Positions 1 through 7,224 of a stretch of 9,447 nt of DNA are shown here, piece by piece. The DNA is taken from NCBI GenBank assembly GCA_050942555.1, contig JBMNNN010000072.1, forward strand, positions 1 through 9,447. The letters are read 5' to 3'. The number at the start of each line of letters is the position of its first letter. Position 1 is the first letter of the stretch. The position numbers were made by a program, and so were the translations under genes. Below the pieces are notes generated by a model. It worked only from the letters and a program-made list of their open reading frames with translations. It made no database searches and had not been told where the DNA came from. This DNA is from JAAYXU01 sp050942555 (GTDB lineage Bacteria; Bacillota; Clostridia; Christensenellales; UMGS416).

Positions 1-1
1 G

Positions 2-808
2 TTCTTTCTGCGCAGTCACCGGAGGATCCGGCGGCGCCACCGGGTAACCTGCACGCGGCGCGGGTATTTTAATATGGATTCGGTCACGATGACGGCGGGC
101 GACCTGCTAGGCCTGTGGAGCCAGTCCCGGCAGCTGGATTTGAGTGCCGAGCTCGTCGTATACCCGCGGCTCATGAATCCCGACGAGCTGCCGATTCCCT
201 CCCGGAAATGGCAGGGCGACGTCATCGTGCGCCGATGGATACTGCCCGACCCCTACCTTATCAACGGCATCCGCGAATACCGGCACGGAGACACGCTCCG
301 GGACGTGCATTGGGGCGCAACCGCCCGCACGGGCGCGCTGCAGGTCAAGACGCGGGACTATACCGCCTCCCCCCGGCTCATGCTGGTGATCAATGTGCAG
401 CTGACGCAGGACCAGTGGGGCGAGCTCAATCCCGCGCAGCGCGACATCGTCGAGGGGGCTTTTTCCATCGCGGCCACGCTGGCCCGGTGGGCGACCGACA
501 ACGGCGTGGACGCGGGTCTGTGCTGCAATGGCGTGCTGACAGGAGAGGAGAAGCGGGAGATACTGATCGAACCCTCCCACGGCGAGGGGCATCTGGCGCT
601 GCTCATGGAGACGATGGCCCGGATCATTATACGGCGGCGAAAGAGCCTGCACAGCTATATCGACGAGACGCTGATAGCGCCCGCCGTCACGGGGCTTGAT
701 ATACTTATCGTATCGGCTTACTGGAGCGACCTTCTGGAGGAGCGCGCGCAGGCGCTGCGAAGGCAGGGCAACGCCGTGGTGCATGTGCCGGTAGGAGGCG
801 CGTCATGA
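2..808 (+). CDS. DUF58-domain protein, 5' end cut by window edge
   Basis: This is the C-terminal portion (268 codons) of a DUF58 family protein. The frame is open from position 2 with no stop, and the residues before the ATG at 74 (RRGYFNMDSV and the following DLLGLW) match the usual DUF58 N-terminal region. The ATG at 74 is therefore internal and the real start lies outside the window. The family signature is at about 281-340: RHGDTLRDVHWGATARTG followed by LQVK. After it come a hydrophobic strand (LMLVIN) and a C-terminal strand-helix-strand (DILIVSAYWSD to VVHVPVGG), as in the vWA-like part of the family. DUF58 genes commonly sit beside MoxR ATPases and transglutaminase or DUF4129 membrane proteins; the biochemical role is not established. 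The stop overlaps the next start (ATGA), so the two are probably translationally coupled. Family assignment is firm; function is unknown. Confidence 0.88.
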   Translation, partial: FFLRSHRRIRRRHRVTCTRRGYFNMDSVTMTAGDLLGLWSQSRQLDLSAELVVYPRLMNPDELPIPSRKWQGDVIVRRWILPDPYLINGIREYRHGDTLRDVHWGATARTGALQVKTRDYTASPRLMLVINVQLTQDQWGELNPAQRDIVEGAFSIAATLARWATDNGVDAGLCCNGVLTGEEKREILIEPSHGEGHLALLMETMARIIIRRRKSLHSYIDETLIAPAVTGLDILIVSAYWSDLLEERAQALRRQGNAVVHVPVGGAS

Positions 809-2100
809 GCGAGCGGGCTAAAAAACTGATGCTGCCGCTGCTGTACGCCTGTCTCATATACGCGCCCTCAGTCGCCGTCACATGGCTACTGGGTCTGGAC
901 GAGCGCGTACGTCTGGCGCTCCTTTATATAATAGCCGCCTTTTTGGGCTATGGTCTGTCCCTGACGGGCACACGGCTGCGCATCGGCTGGCACTTCGCCG
1001 CGGCGGCCGCGGCCGCTGTTCCGGCTATCCTCATTACCGGCGCCCCGCTCTGGGTCCGGATAGGAGAAGGGCTCCTGTGCGCCGTGCTGGCGCTGTGGAC
1101 CGATAGGAGCGCCGCCCACCGCTACTGGCAGGCCATCTCCTCCCGGAAGCTGCTTGTGAGTGTGGGACTTCTGGCGGCGCTGCAGGCCGTCATCTATATG
1201 GAGCGCTTTTTTAGCGCGGGCAGACTCTATCCTCTGACGCCCGTCATTACCGGTATCACGTTTTTCTGGTTCATCGCGGCGCTCTTTGTCATGAACCGGC
1301 TTTCTGTGCGCGGGGCTGCGTACCTTGACGACGACCGCAGGACGCCCCGCAGCCTGACGGTCAGCAACTCGCTGCTCGTCGCGCTATTTCTGGCGCTCGT
1401 GATGGGCGTCGCATTCATCCGCCAGCTCCGCGACGCCGCCTCCCGGGTGGTACTGTGGCTGCGCGATACGATTCTCCGCTTCCTCCTGTGGCTGATGAGC
1501 CGCCAAACGGGCGGCGAGCCGGGCGGAGTGGCGGGGGGCAATATTACCGACATGCTGGCGGGCTTGCGCGAGGAGGTAAGGCGTTCTCCCTTCTGGGAGA
1601 AGGTAGAGATCATACTGCTCTACACGGTGCTCGCGCTGGTGGGGCTGGCGCTTCTCGGGCTGATCGGCTGGGGGCTCTATAGGGCAGCGCGCAGGCTCTG
1701 GCGCTTTATACGGGATCGCCTGCGGGGCTTCATCGACGAGTGGCAGGCCGGCCGCGCCGGTTACACCGAGGAGGAGGAGAACCTCTTCAGCTGGAAGCAG
1801 GTGCGCGACGATCTGCGCCGCAGCGCAGACCGCCTGCTCAGGCGGTTCCGGCCCAGGGTGCGGCTGGAGGATCTTCCCGACGACCGGTCGCGGGTTCGCA
1901 TGATATTCCGTTGGACGCTGGGCAAGCTGAGACGGCAGGACAAGTACAATCCGGCGCGGACGCCGGCGGAATATCTGCCGCATCTTCCCGCAGGAGAGGC
2001 AGCGCGCTTTGTGGACGCCTATAACAGGGCGCGTTTCAGCGTCCATCCGGTCACCAGCGAGGACGTCGAAGCGGCCCGGCAGGCGTACGACGGGCTGTGA
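805..2100 (+). CDS. Polytopic membrane protein with C-terminal DUF4129 domain
   Basis: A 431-residue membrane protein. The ATG overlaps the preceding stop by 4 nt, and AGGAGG at 793-798 lies 6 nt upstream, which fixes the start. About six or seven hydrophobic segments fill residues 8-208 (for example around 8-30, 34-53, 62-84, 115-131, 140-165 and 187-205). A cytosol- or outside-facing stretch and a further strong membrane helix at about 267-292 follow. The rest is a charged, soluble tail rich in Arg and Asp. The last 65 residues (TPAEYLPHLP, then FVDAYNRARFSVHPVTSEDV) match the DUF4129 pattern normally found at the C terminus of transglutaminase-like TgpA-type proteins. No transglutaminase Cys-His-Asp core is visible between the membrane helices, so this is the scaffold without the enzyme, as in some Bacillota. 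It probably works with the DUF58 protein at the membrane; the process is unknown. Confidence 0.82.
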   Translation: MSERAKKLMLPLLYACLIYAPSVAVTWLLGLDERVRLALLYIIAAFLGYGLSLTGTRLRIGWHFAAAAAAAVPAILITGAPLWVRIGEGLLCAVLALWTDRSAAHRYWQAISSRKLLVSVGLLAALQAVIYMERFFSAGRLYPLTPVITGITFFWFIAALFVMNRLSVRGAAYLDDDRRTPRSLTVSNSLLVALFLALVMGVAFIRQLRDAASRVVLWLRDTILRFLLWLMSRQTGGEPGGVAGGNITDMLAGLREEVRRSPFWEKVEIILLYTVLALVGLALLGLIGWGLYRAARRLWRFIRDRLRGFIDEWQAGRAGYTEEEENLFSWKQVRDDLRRSADRLLRRFRPRVRLEDLPDDRSRVRMIFRWTLGKLRRQDKYNPARTPAEYLPHLPAGEAARFVDAYNRARFSVHPVTSEDVEAARQAYDGL

Positions 2101-2115
2101 TAGTTGGGTGACGCG

Positions 2116-3993
2116 ATGAACGACTCGCTCCGGATCCAGCTCGAGAGCCTGCCCGACAGCCCCGGCGTCTATATCATGAAGGACGCGTCGGGCCAGGTCA
2201 TCTATGTGGGCAAGGCCATCTCGCTTAAAAACCGGGTGCGCCAGTATTTCCACGCCTCGCGCGACCAGGGGCCCAAAGTCGCCGCGATGGTGGCGCGGAT
2301 CGAGTCGCTCGAGACGGTGCTGACCGGCAGCGAGATGGAAGCCCTGGCGCTTGAATGCAATCTCATCAAGCAGTACCATCCCCGCTACAATATACTGCTG
2401 CGCGACGACAAGCACTACCCGTATATCCGCATCGACATGACGCAGGACTACCCGCGCATCGAGATCACCCGGCGCATGGATCGCGATAGGGCGCGGTACT
2501 TCGGCCCGTATTTCGGCGCGCGCGGGCTGCGCCAGGTGCTGGATGCGGTAGCGGCGATCTTTCCGACGCGCAGCTGCAGCAAGTCGATCGATCCTGCCGC
2601 CGCACGCGGGCGGCCCTGCCTGAATTACCAGATGGGCCGGTGTCCCGCGCCCTGTGCGGGGCTTATTTCGCCCGACGAATACAAAAAGACCGTAGCCCAG
2701 GTCATCCGCTTCCTGGAGGGGCGGGAGGACGAGGTGATCCAGAGCCTCACCCGGCAGATGAACGAGGCAGCCGAGGCGATGGAGTTCGAGCTGGCCGCGC
2801 GGCTGCGCGACCGCCGCGCGGCGGCAGAGCGCATGCTCAGCCAGCACCAGCGGGTCATATCCACGGCGCGGGAGGACTGGGATGTGGCAGGGCTTTGCCG
2901 CGACGGCGCGCGCGCGACGGTGCAGCTCATGGTCATCCGCGCCGGGCGCATGATCGGCACAGAAAGCTTTCATATGGCGGGTTCGGGCGGCGAATCCGAT
3001 GCCGATATCGTGACGGCGTTCATGAAACAGTACTATCCGGAGGCGCGCGTGGTGCCCAGTGCGCTGATCGTGCCCGCGCTGACCGACGATATGCCGGTGC
3101 TCGAGCTGTGGCTGTCGTCGCTGCGGGGCAGGCGCGTGCGTCTCATCGCCCCGCAGCGGGGCGAAAAGCGCCGTCTGCTGGAAATGGCATGCCGCAACGC
3201 CCGGCAGAGCCTCGAGAAGGAGGCGCTCAGGCAGGTCCGGGAGTATCAGCGTACCGGCGGCGCGCTGCGGGAGCTGGCCGCTGTGCTGGGCCTGCCGGCC
3301 CCGCCCGCCCGGGTCGAGTGCTTCGACAACTCGAATATACAGGGCACCGATCCGGTGGCTTCGATGGTGGTTTTCGAGGACGGAAAGCCCGCCCGGCGGG
3401 AGTACCGGAGATTTAAGATCAAGACGGTCACGGGCGCCGACGACTTCGCGACGATGGCCGAGGTCATCGCCCGGCGCTTTACGCGCGGGCTCGCCGAGCG
3501 GCAGGAGCGCCGGGAGCGCGGCGAGAGCGAGGACGGCGGCGGCTTTTCGCGCCTGCCCGACCTGCTCATCGTGGACGGCGGACAGGGGCAGCTGTCGGCA
3601 GCGCGCGCGGTGATGCGCGCGCTAGGCGTGGAGCAGATACCGACGATCGCGCTGGCCAAGCGCGAGGAGGAAATATACCGGGAGGGTGAGGATGAGCCGC
3701 TGCGCATAGACCGGCTGTCCCCGGCTTCCCTGTTTATCCAGCAGATCCGCGATGAGGCGCACCGCTTCGCGATCGCCTATCACCGCAGCCTGCGGGGCCA
3801 GCGGACGCTTCGCTCGCAGCTAGACGCGATTCCCGGCATCGGGCCTGCCCGGCGCAGGGCGCTGCTGCGGGCGTTCCCGTCGCTGACAGCGATCCGGGAG
3901 GCTCCGGTGGACGAGCTGGCGGCCGTGAAGGGCATGAACAGGCCGGCGGCCGAGGCGGTGAAGCGGTTTTTCGAGGAGAAGAGGGAAGGGTAG
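2116..3993 (+). CDS. uvrC: Excinuclease ABC subunit C (UvrC)
   Basis: UvrC makes the dual incisions on both sides of a DNA lesion loaded by UvrA/UvrB in nucleotide excision repair. With the ATG at 2116 it is 625 residues, normal for the family. An in-frame TTG at 2104 would only add MGDA-type residues, and the family begins just before LPDSPGVY. Domains in order: GIY-YIG nuclease (GVY 17-19, YVG 30-32, R40, E80) for the 3' cut; four cysteines C154, C168, C176 and C180 matching the UvrC iron-sulfur cluster ligands; a UVR helical hairpin for UvrB contact at about 203-238; the RNase H-like nuclease for the 5' cut (ECFDNSNIQG, D404; later LLIVDGGQGQLSAA and DEAHRFAIAYHR); and tandem helix-hairpin-helix motifs at the end (IPGIGPARRRALL, then VKGMNRPAAEAV). 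All catalytic motifs look intact. The gene starts 15 nt after the DUF4129 gene, with only a weak GGGTGA as ribosome site, so it probably shares that transcript. Confidence 0.97.
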   Translation: MNDSLRIQLESLPDSPGVYIMKDASGQVIYVGKAISLKNRVRQYFHASRDQGPKVAAMVARIESLETVLTGSEMEALALECNLIKQYHPRYNILLRDDKHYPYIRIDMTQDYPRIEITRRMDRDRARYFGPYFGARGLRQVLDAVAAIFPTRSCSKSIDPAAARGRPCLNYQMGRCPAPCAGLISPDEYKKTVAQVIRFLEGREDEVIQSLTRQMNEAAEAMEFELAARLRDRRAAAERMLSQHQRVISTAREDWDVAGLCRDGARATVQLMVIRAGRMIGTESFHMAGSGGESDADIVTAFMKQYYPEARVVPSALIVPALTDDMPVLELWLSSLRGRRVRLIAPQRGEKRRLLEMACRNARQSLEKEALRQVREYQRTGGALRELAAVLGLPAPPARVECFDNSNIQGTDPVASMVVFEDGKPARREYRRFKIKTVTGADDFATMAEVIARRFTRGLAERQERRERGESEDGGGFSRLPDLLIVDGGQGQLSAARAVMRALGVEQIPTIALAKREEEIYREGEDEPLRIDRLSPASLFIQQIRDEAHRFAIAYHRSLRGQRTLRSQLDAIPGIGPARRRALLRAFPSLTAIREAPVDELAAVKGMNRPAAEAVKRFFEEKREG

Positions 3994-4046
3994 GGATTCC
4001 ATCGCTGAGACATGAACGTTTGGATTGACGTAAATGTCAGGAGGAT

Positions 4047-4145
4047 ATGAATTTGAATAACTGTATTTTCTGTAGGATAGCGCACGGTCTGGCTCATTCA
4101 TGGCGCGATAAGTTTGATGATTTATTGAATAAGCTCAGTGAATAG
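4047..4145 (+). pseudogene. Probable remnant of a HIT-family (histidine triad) gene
   Basis: A 32-codon ORF beginning MNLNNCIFCRIAHG. The NNCIFCRI start is the hallmark N terminus of HinT/HIT nucleotide-binding proteins, where the CxxC helps bind zinc. The family is normally about 110-140 residues and carries an HxHxH catalytic triad. Here the reading frame ends after DKFDDLLNKLSE and no triad is present in any frame nearby, so the body of the gene has been lost. The tail resembles the C-terminal helix of the family, which would fit an internal deletion, but this is weak. AGGAGG at 4039-4044 is only 2 nt from the ATG and 8 nt from an in-frame TTG at 4053, which would give the canonical MNNCIFC start. 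Base composition is clearly AT-richer than both neighbours. Alternative: a genuine small CxxC protein. Confidence 0.5.
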
Positions 4146-4168
4146 ATTAAATGCTGCTGTTTCTGATA

Positions 4169-4197
4169 TTGACATTCCATTCCGGGTAAAATATAAT
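4169..4197 (+). promoter_or_regulatory. Perfect-consensus housekeeping promoter for thrS
   Basis: TTGACA at 4169-4174 and TATAAT at 4192-4197 are separated by exactly 17 nt, an exact match to the vegetative sigma-factor consensus. Transcription is expected to begin around 4204, directly ahead of the T-box stem I. This fits a leader whose control is exerted by premature termination rather than by initiation. Confidence 0.9.
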
Positions 4198-4203
4198 GAA
4201 GGA

Positions 4204-4415
4204 GAACTTGCAGGATGACGGGGATCAGTAGTCCGGTAAACCCATCGGAAAGAGACGGCGCATCGCAGGCTGAGAGTGCGCCGGGTGAGGCCCGGATGAA
4301 TACCGCCCCCCGACTGCGGCGGCTGGGCCCGTTATCGCCCGTCAGAGTGGTTTTTTGAGCAATAAGGGTGGAACCGCGGGTAAGAAGCCCGTCCCTTTCG
4401 GGGGACGGGCTTTTT
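4204..4415 (+). promoter_or_regulatory. T-box riboswitch leader of thrS (tRNA-Thr responsive)
   Basis: The leader RNA senses uncharged tRNA-Thr and lets thrS be transcribed when threonine charging is low. Stem I is visible: a basal helix CGGGG (4219-4223) with CCCCG (4308-4312); the AGTA motif at 4227-4230 facing GAA at 4298-4300 (the specifier-loop E-type motif); a helix GTCCGG (4231-4236) with CCGGAT (4292-4297); an AGAGA bulge near 4251; and an apical helix CGGCGCA (4256-4262) with TGCGCCG (4277-4283). The specifier triplet is ACC at 4302-4304, a threonine codon, matching the downstream gene. The T-box sequence AGGGTGGAACCGCGG is at 4365-4379. The antiterminator can form by AAGGG (4364-4368) with CCCTT (4393-4397) and CGGG (4377-4380) with CCCG (4388-4391). 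The TGGA bulge (4369-4372) predicts a tRNA ending UCCA. Confidence 0.95.
4385..4415 (+). terminator. Regulated intrinsic terminator of the thrS T-box
   Basis: An 11-bp perfect stem (AAGCCCGTCCC at 4385-4395 with GGGACGGGCTT at 4402-4412), a six-base loop and a short T run to 4415. Its 5' arm shares bases with the antiterminator, so the two structures are mutually exclusive, as expected for a T-box switch. Confidence 0.93.
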
Positions 4416-4444
4416 GTATATAAAAAGCAGGGGAGTGATTACTT

Positions 4445-6349
4445 GTGTACGTGAAGCTCAAAGACGGATCGGTCCGGGAGTACGCGAAGGGGACCACCGT
4501 ACTGGATATCGTGCGCGAACTCAGCGAGGGGCTGGCGCGCAAAACCGTAGCCGCGGAACTGGACGGCCGAGTCGTGGGACTGACCACGCCGGTCACAGAC
4601 AACGGCGCGCTCAACATACTCACGTTTGACGATGAGAAGGGACGCGATGTCTACCGCCATACCGCTTCCCATATCATGGCGCAGGCCGTCAAAAGGCTGT
4701 ACCCGGACGTGAAGCTGGCCATAGGCCCCGCGATCGAAAACGGGTTCTATTACGATTTTGATACCGAGCAGCCCTTCTCGGTCGAGGACTTCGAGGCGAT
4801 CGAAACCGAGATGAAGAAGATCATCGGCGAAAAGCTGCCCATCGAGCGCTTCGAGCTTCCCCGGGAAGAGGCCCTCGCGCTGGTCGAGCAGATGAACGAG
4901 CCCTACAAGGCAGAGCTGATACGCGACCTTCCCGAGGACGCGGTCATATCCTTCTACCGGCAGGGCGAGTTCACGGACCTGTGCGCTGGGCCGCATCTTC
5001 CCGATACGGGAAGGGTGAAAGCGATAAAGCTCCTGTCGGTGGCGGGCGCGTACTGGCGGGGCAGCGAGAAGAACAAGATGCTGCAGCGCATATACGGCAC
5101 GGCCTTCGACGACCGCAAGGAACTCAAGGCCTATCTCGACCGCATGGAGGAGGCAAAAAAGCGGGATCACCGCAAGCTGGGCCGCGAGCTCGACCTTTTC
5201 AGCATACATGACGAGGGGCCGGGTTTCCCGTTCTTCCATCCCAAGGGAATGATCGTGCGCAACCTCTTAGAGGATTACTGGCGCAGGATTCATACCGAGG
5301 CGGGATACCAGGAAATAAAGACCCCGATCATGCTCAACCGCGAGCTGTGGATGCGCTCCGGGCACTGGGAGCACTACCGGGAGAATATGTATACGAGCGT
5401 CATCGACGAGACGCCCTTCGCGATCAAGCCCATGAACTGCCCCGGCGGTATGCTGCTCTACAAGCGCCGCAAGTGGTCATACCGCGATCTGCCGATGCGC
5501 GTGGGGGAGCTGGGCCTTGTGCACCGCCATGAGCTTTCGGGCGCGTTGCACGGACTCATGCGCGTGCGCTGCTTCACGCAGGATGACGCCCATATATTCA
5601 TGCGCGAGGACCAGATGATCGACGAGATACACGGCGTCATCGACCTGACCACATCGGTTTACGACGTATTCGGGTTCAAGTACAGTCTGGAGCTGTCGAC
5701 GCGGCCCGACAACGCGATGGGCAGCGACGAGGCGTGGGAGATGGCGACCGATACGCTGCGGGAAGCGCTGAACCGAAAGGGACTGCCTTACAAGATCAAT
5801 GAGGGAGACGGCGCTTTCTACGGGCCGAAGATCGACTTCCATCTGGAGGACTCGATCGGGCGGACCTGGCAGTGTGGTACGATACAGCTGGATTTCCAGA
5901 TGCCCGAGCTCTTCGACCTGACCTATACCAACGAGCGGAACGAAGAGGTGCGGCCGGTCATGGTGCACCGGGTCATATACGGCTCCATCGAGCGCTTTAT
6001 CGGCATACTCACCGAGCACTTCGCAGGCGTGTTCCCGCTGTGGCTGTCGCCCGAGCAGGTGCGCGTCCTGTCCATCACCGACCGCGTGGACGACTATGTG
6101 CATGAACTCATGGGAAAACTGCGGGCCGCCGGACTGCGCGCGTCCGCCGACCTGCGCAACGAAAAGATCGGCTTTAAGATCCGGGAGGCCGTCGCGGAGC
6201 GCATACCCTACATGCTGGTCATCGGCGACAAGGAGATGGGGGAGGGGACTGTCGCGGTGCGCCGGCGCGGCAAGGGCAATATCGGATCGATGCGCTGCGA
6301 CGAGTTTATCGCGATGGCGCGCCGCGAGAACGACAGCAAAGCGATATAA
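4445..6349 (+). CDS. thrS: Threonyl-tRNA synthetase
   Basis: Cytoplasmic class II synthetase that charges tRNA-Thr with threonine; 634 residues, the normal full length. The start is GTG at 4445, with GGGGAG at 4430-4435 nine nt upstream, and it falls just after the T-box terminator. Domains in order: TGS (1-62); the second editing domain that removes mischarged serine, with its metal-binding set H72 and H76 (HTASH), C180 and H184 (CAGPH); the class II catalytic core from about 240, with motif 2 at RHELSGALHGLMRVRCFTQD and motif 3 at VMVHRVIYGSIERFIGIL; and the C-terminal anticodon-binding domain from about 535 (PEQVRVLSITD). The catalytic zinc ligands C332, H383 and H508 are all present. No defects are seen. 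It is transcribed alone from the promoter at 4169 under T-box control. Confidence 0.98.
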   Translation: MYVKLKDGSVREYAKGTTVLDIVRELSEGLARKTVAAELDGRVVGLTTPVTDNGALNILTFDDEKGRDVYRHTASHIMAQAVKRLYPDVKLAIGPAIENGFYYDFDTEQPFSVEDFEAIETEMKKIIGEKLPIERFELPREEALALVEQMNEPYKAELIRDLPEDAVISFYRQGEFTDLCAGPHLPDTGRVKAIKLLSVAGAYWRGSEKNKMLQRIYGTAFDDRKELKAYLDRMEEAKKRDHRKLGRELDLFSIHDEGPGFPFFHPKGMIVRNLLEDYWRRIHTEAGYQEIKTPIMLNRELWMRSGHWEHYRENMYTSVIDETPFAIKPMNCPGGMLLYKRRKWSYRDLPMRVGELGLVHRHELSGALHGLMRVRCFTQDDAHIFMREDQMIDEIHGVIDLTTSVYDVFGFKYSLELSTRPDNAMGSDEAWEMATDTLREALNRKGLPYKINEGDGAFYGPKIDFHLEDSIGRTWQCGTIQLDFQMPELFDLTYTNERNEEVRPVMVHRVIYGSIERFIGILTEHFAGVFPLWLSPEQVRVLSITDRVDDYVHELMGKLRAAGLRASADLRNEKIGFKIREAVAERIPYMLVIGDKEMGEGTVAVRRRGKGNIGSMRCDEFIAMARRENDSKAI

Positions 6350-6370
6350 ATGCTATCGCACATGTCAGGC

Positions 6371-6423
6371 ATGCGGCCCGGCACGCATGCGGACGGCACC
6401 GCCCGTACCGTGCCGGGCCGCAT
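6371..6423 (+). terminator. Long perfect inverted repeat after thrS, possible terminator
   Basis: ATGCGGCCCGGCACG (6371-6385) is exactly complementary to 6409-6423, giving a 15-bp uninterrupted GC-rich stem. The 23-nt loop can itself fold (ACGG 6393-6396 with CCGT 6403-6406). It lies 21 nt after the thrS stop, where a terminator is expected, but the 3' side (TCGTCGCTTGC) has no T run, so it is not a textbook intrinsic terminator. It could block readthrough, protect the thrS 3' end or have another role. Confidence 0.55.
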
Positions 6424-6430
6424 TCGTCGC

Positions 6431-6459
6431 TTGCATCGCCGCATCCCGGATGGTAGAAT
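6431..6459 (+). promoter_or_regulatory. Likely promoter of the Crp/Fnr regulator gene
   Basis: TTGCAT (6431-6436) and TAGAAT (6454-6459) are separated by 17 nt, a good vegetative match. It lies just after the inverted repeat and about 70 nt before the ATG of the regulator. Transcription should start near 6466. Confidence 0.65.
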
Positions 6460-6529
6460 ATTCTGGGAGCTGACGACCGCTCCTGTGCGGCGCGGCCGTA
6501 CAACTTACGCGAGACAAAGGGGGAGCAAC

Positions 6530-7195
6530 ATGCAGCAGAGGTTCCATGAAGCGCTGGAGCGGTTTCCGTTTCTCGCGAACACGTCCGATGCCAGCCGGAA
6601 GGATTTTCGCGAAAACGCGGAATTCCTGGAGTTTCCGGTCTACTCGAGCATGATTGAGGAAGGCACGCAGTGCCGGGGCGTCGTGATGGTCTTGCGCGGC
6701 GTGATCCGTGTCTACCAACTGCGGGAAGATGGCCGGGAAATGACGCTGTACCGCGTAGGGCCCGGGCAGCTGTGCGTGCTGACGGTAGCCTGTATGATGG
6801 GCGCTGTCGATTACCCGGTCATCGCGGAGGTCGAGGACGAGGACGCGCACGTCATCGTGCTGACGCAGGTGCTGTTCCGCCGCCTTTTCAACAGCGATCC
6901 CGAGTGGCAGCGCTACATATTCAGCGCGATGGCCGATCGGCTCATGGAGCTGATGGTCATACTGGGCGAGGTGGCGTTCGGCCGCATGGACGAGCGGCTG
7001 GCGGCATGGATATTGCGCCAGAACGGCAATCCCATCGCGGTCACACACGAGAAAATCGCCGCTGACATCGGCACGGCGCGCGAGGTGGTCAGCCGCGTTC
7101 TCAAGGACATGGAGCGACGCGGTATGATCGCGCTGTCCAGGGGACGCATTACGATCACCAGCGAGCGGAGGCTCAGGCGGCTGGTGGGCGAATGA
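6530..7195 (+). CDS. Crp/Fnr-family transcriptional regulator
   Basis: A 221-residue DNA-binding regulator. The ATG at 6530 follows a strong GGGGGAG (6519-6525). The frame is open further upstream to an ATG touching the thrS stop, but that extension crosses the inverted repeat and the promoter and is not family-like. The N-terminal half (about 15-125) is the cyclic-nucleotide-binding-type beta barrel (GVVMVLRGVIRVYQ, EMTLYRVGPGQLC). The C-terminal half (about 150-221) is the Crp-type winged helix, with recognition helix region TAREVVSRVLKDMERRGMI. The phosphate-binding cassette of cAMP receptors is absent; in its place is GQLCVLTVACMMG with C82 and C88, and C48 lies earlier. The N-terminal four-cysteine cluster of Fnr is also missing, so oxygen sensing of that type is unlikely. 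With thioredoxin next and rhodaneses opposite, a redox or sulfur signal is a reasonable inference but unproven. Confidence 0.92.
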   Translation: MQQRFHEALERFPFLANTSDASRKDFRENAEFLEFPVYSSMIEEGTQCRGVVMVLRGVIRVYQLREDGREMTLYRVGPGQLCVLTVACMMGAVDYPVIAEVEDEDAHVIVLTQVLFRRLFNSDPEWQRYIFSAMADRLMELMVILGEVAFGRMDERLAAWILRQNGNPIAVTHEKIAADIGTAREVVSRVLKDMERRGMIALSRGRITITSERRLRRLVGE

Positions 7196-7224
7196 CGGTG
7201 CTTTTTTCGCAGTGACTATTGTTA

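Noticed and set aside
2104..2115. TTG start four codons upstream for UvrC
   Set aside because: The ATG at 2116 gives the normal UvrC N terminus; the TTG has no ribosome site.
1384..2973. A 529-codon open frame on the minus strand
   Set aside because: It is antisense to the DUF4129 gene and uvrC, has no recognisable domain or ribosome site, and is rich in His/Arg/Pro/Ala as expected for a shadow frame in GC-rich DNA.
4025..4051. TTGACG and TATGAA as a promoter for the HIT-like remnant
   Set aside because: The spacing is only 15 nt and the -10 element overlaps the start codon and ribosome site, so it could not drive translation of this ORF.
4215..4358. A 47-codon ORF with AAGGAG upstream inside the thrS leader
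   Set aside because: The sequence is fully explained by T-box stem I and following helices, and the AAGGAG (4199-4204) lies at or before the expected transcription start, so it would not be in the RNA.
4439..5239. A 266-codon minus-strand open frame
   Set aside because: Shadow of thrS; the thrS frame carries all catalytic and editing residues, while this frame resembles no family.
6350..6529. N-terminal extension of the Crp/Fnr ORF back to the ATG adjoining the thrS stop
   Set aside because: The extension crosses the inverted repeat and the promoter, has low-complexity Arg/Gly/Thr content and is not found in the family; the strong GGGGGAG site marks the ATG at 6530.
7163..7207. Intrinsic terminator after the Crp/Fnr gene ending in six T's at 7202-7207
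   Set aside because: No stable hairpin directly precedes the T run; the nearest small hairpin (GAGC/GCTC) lies well upstream within the coding sequence.
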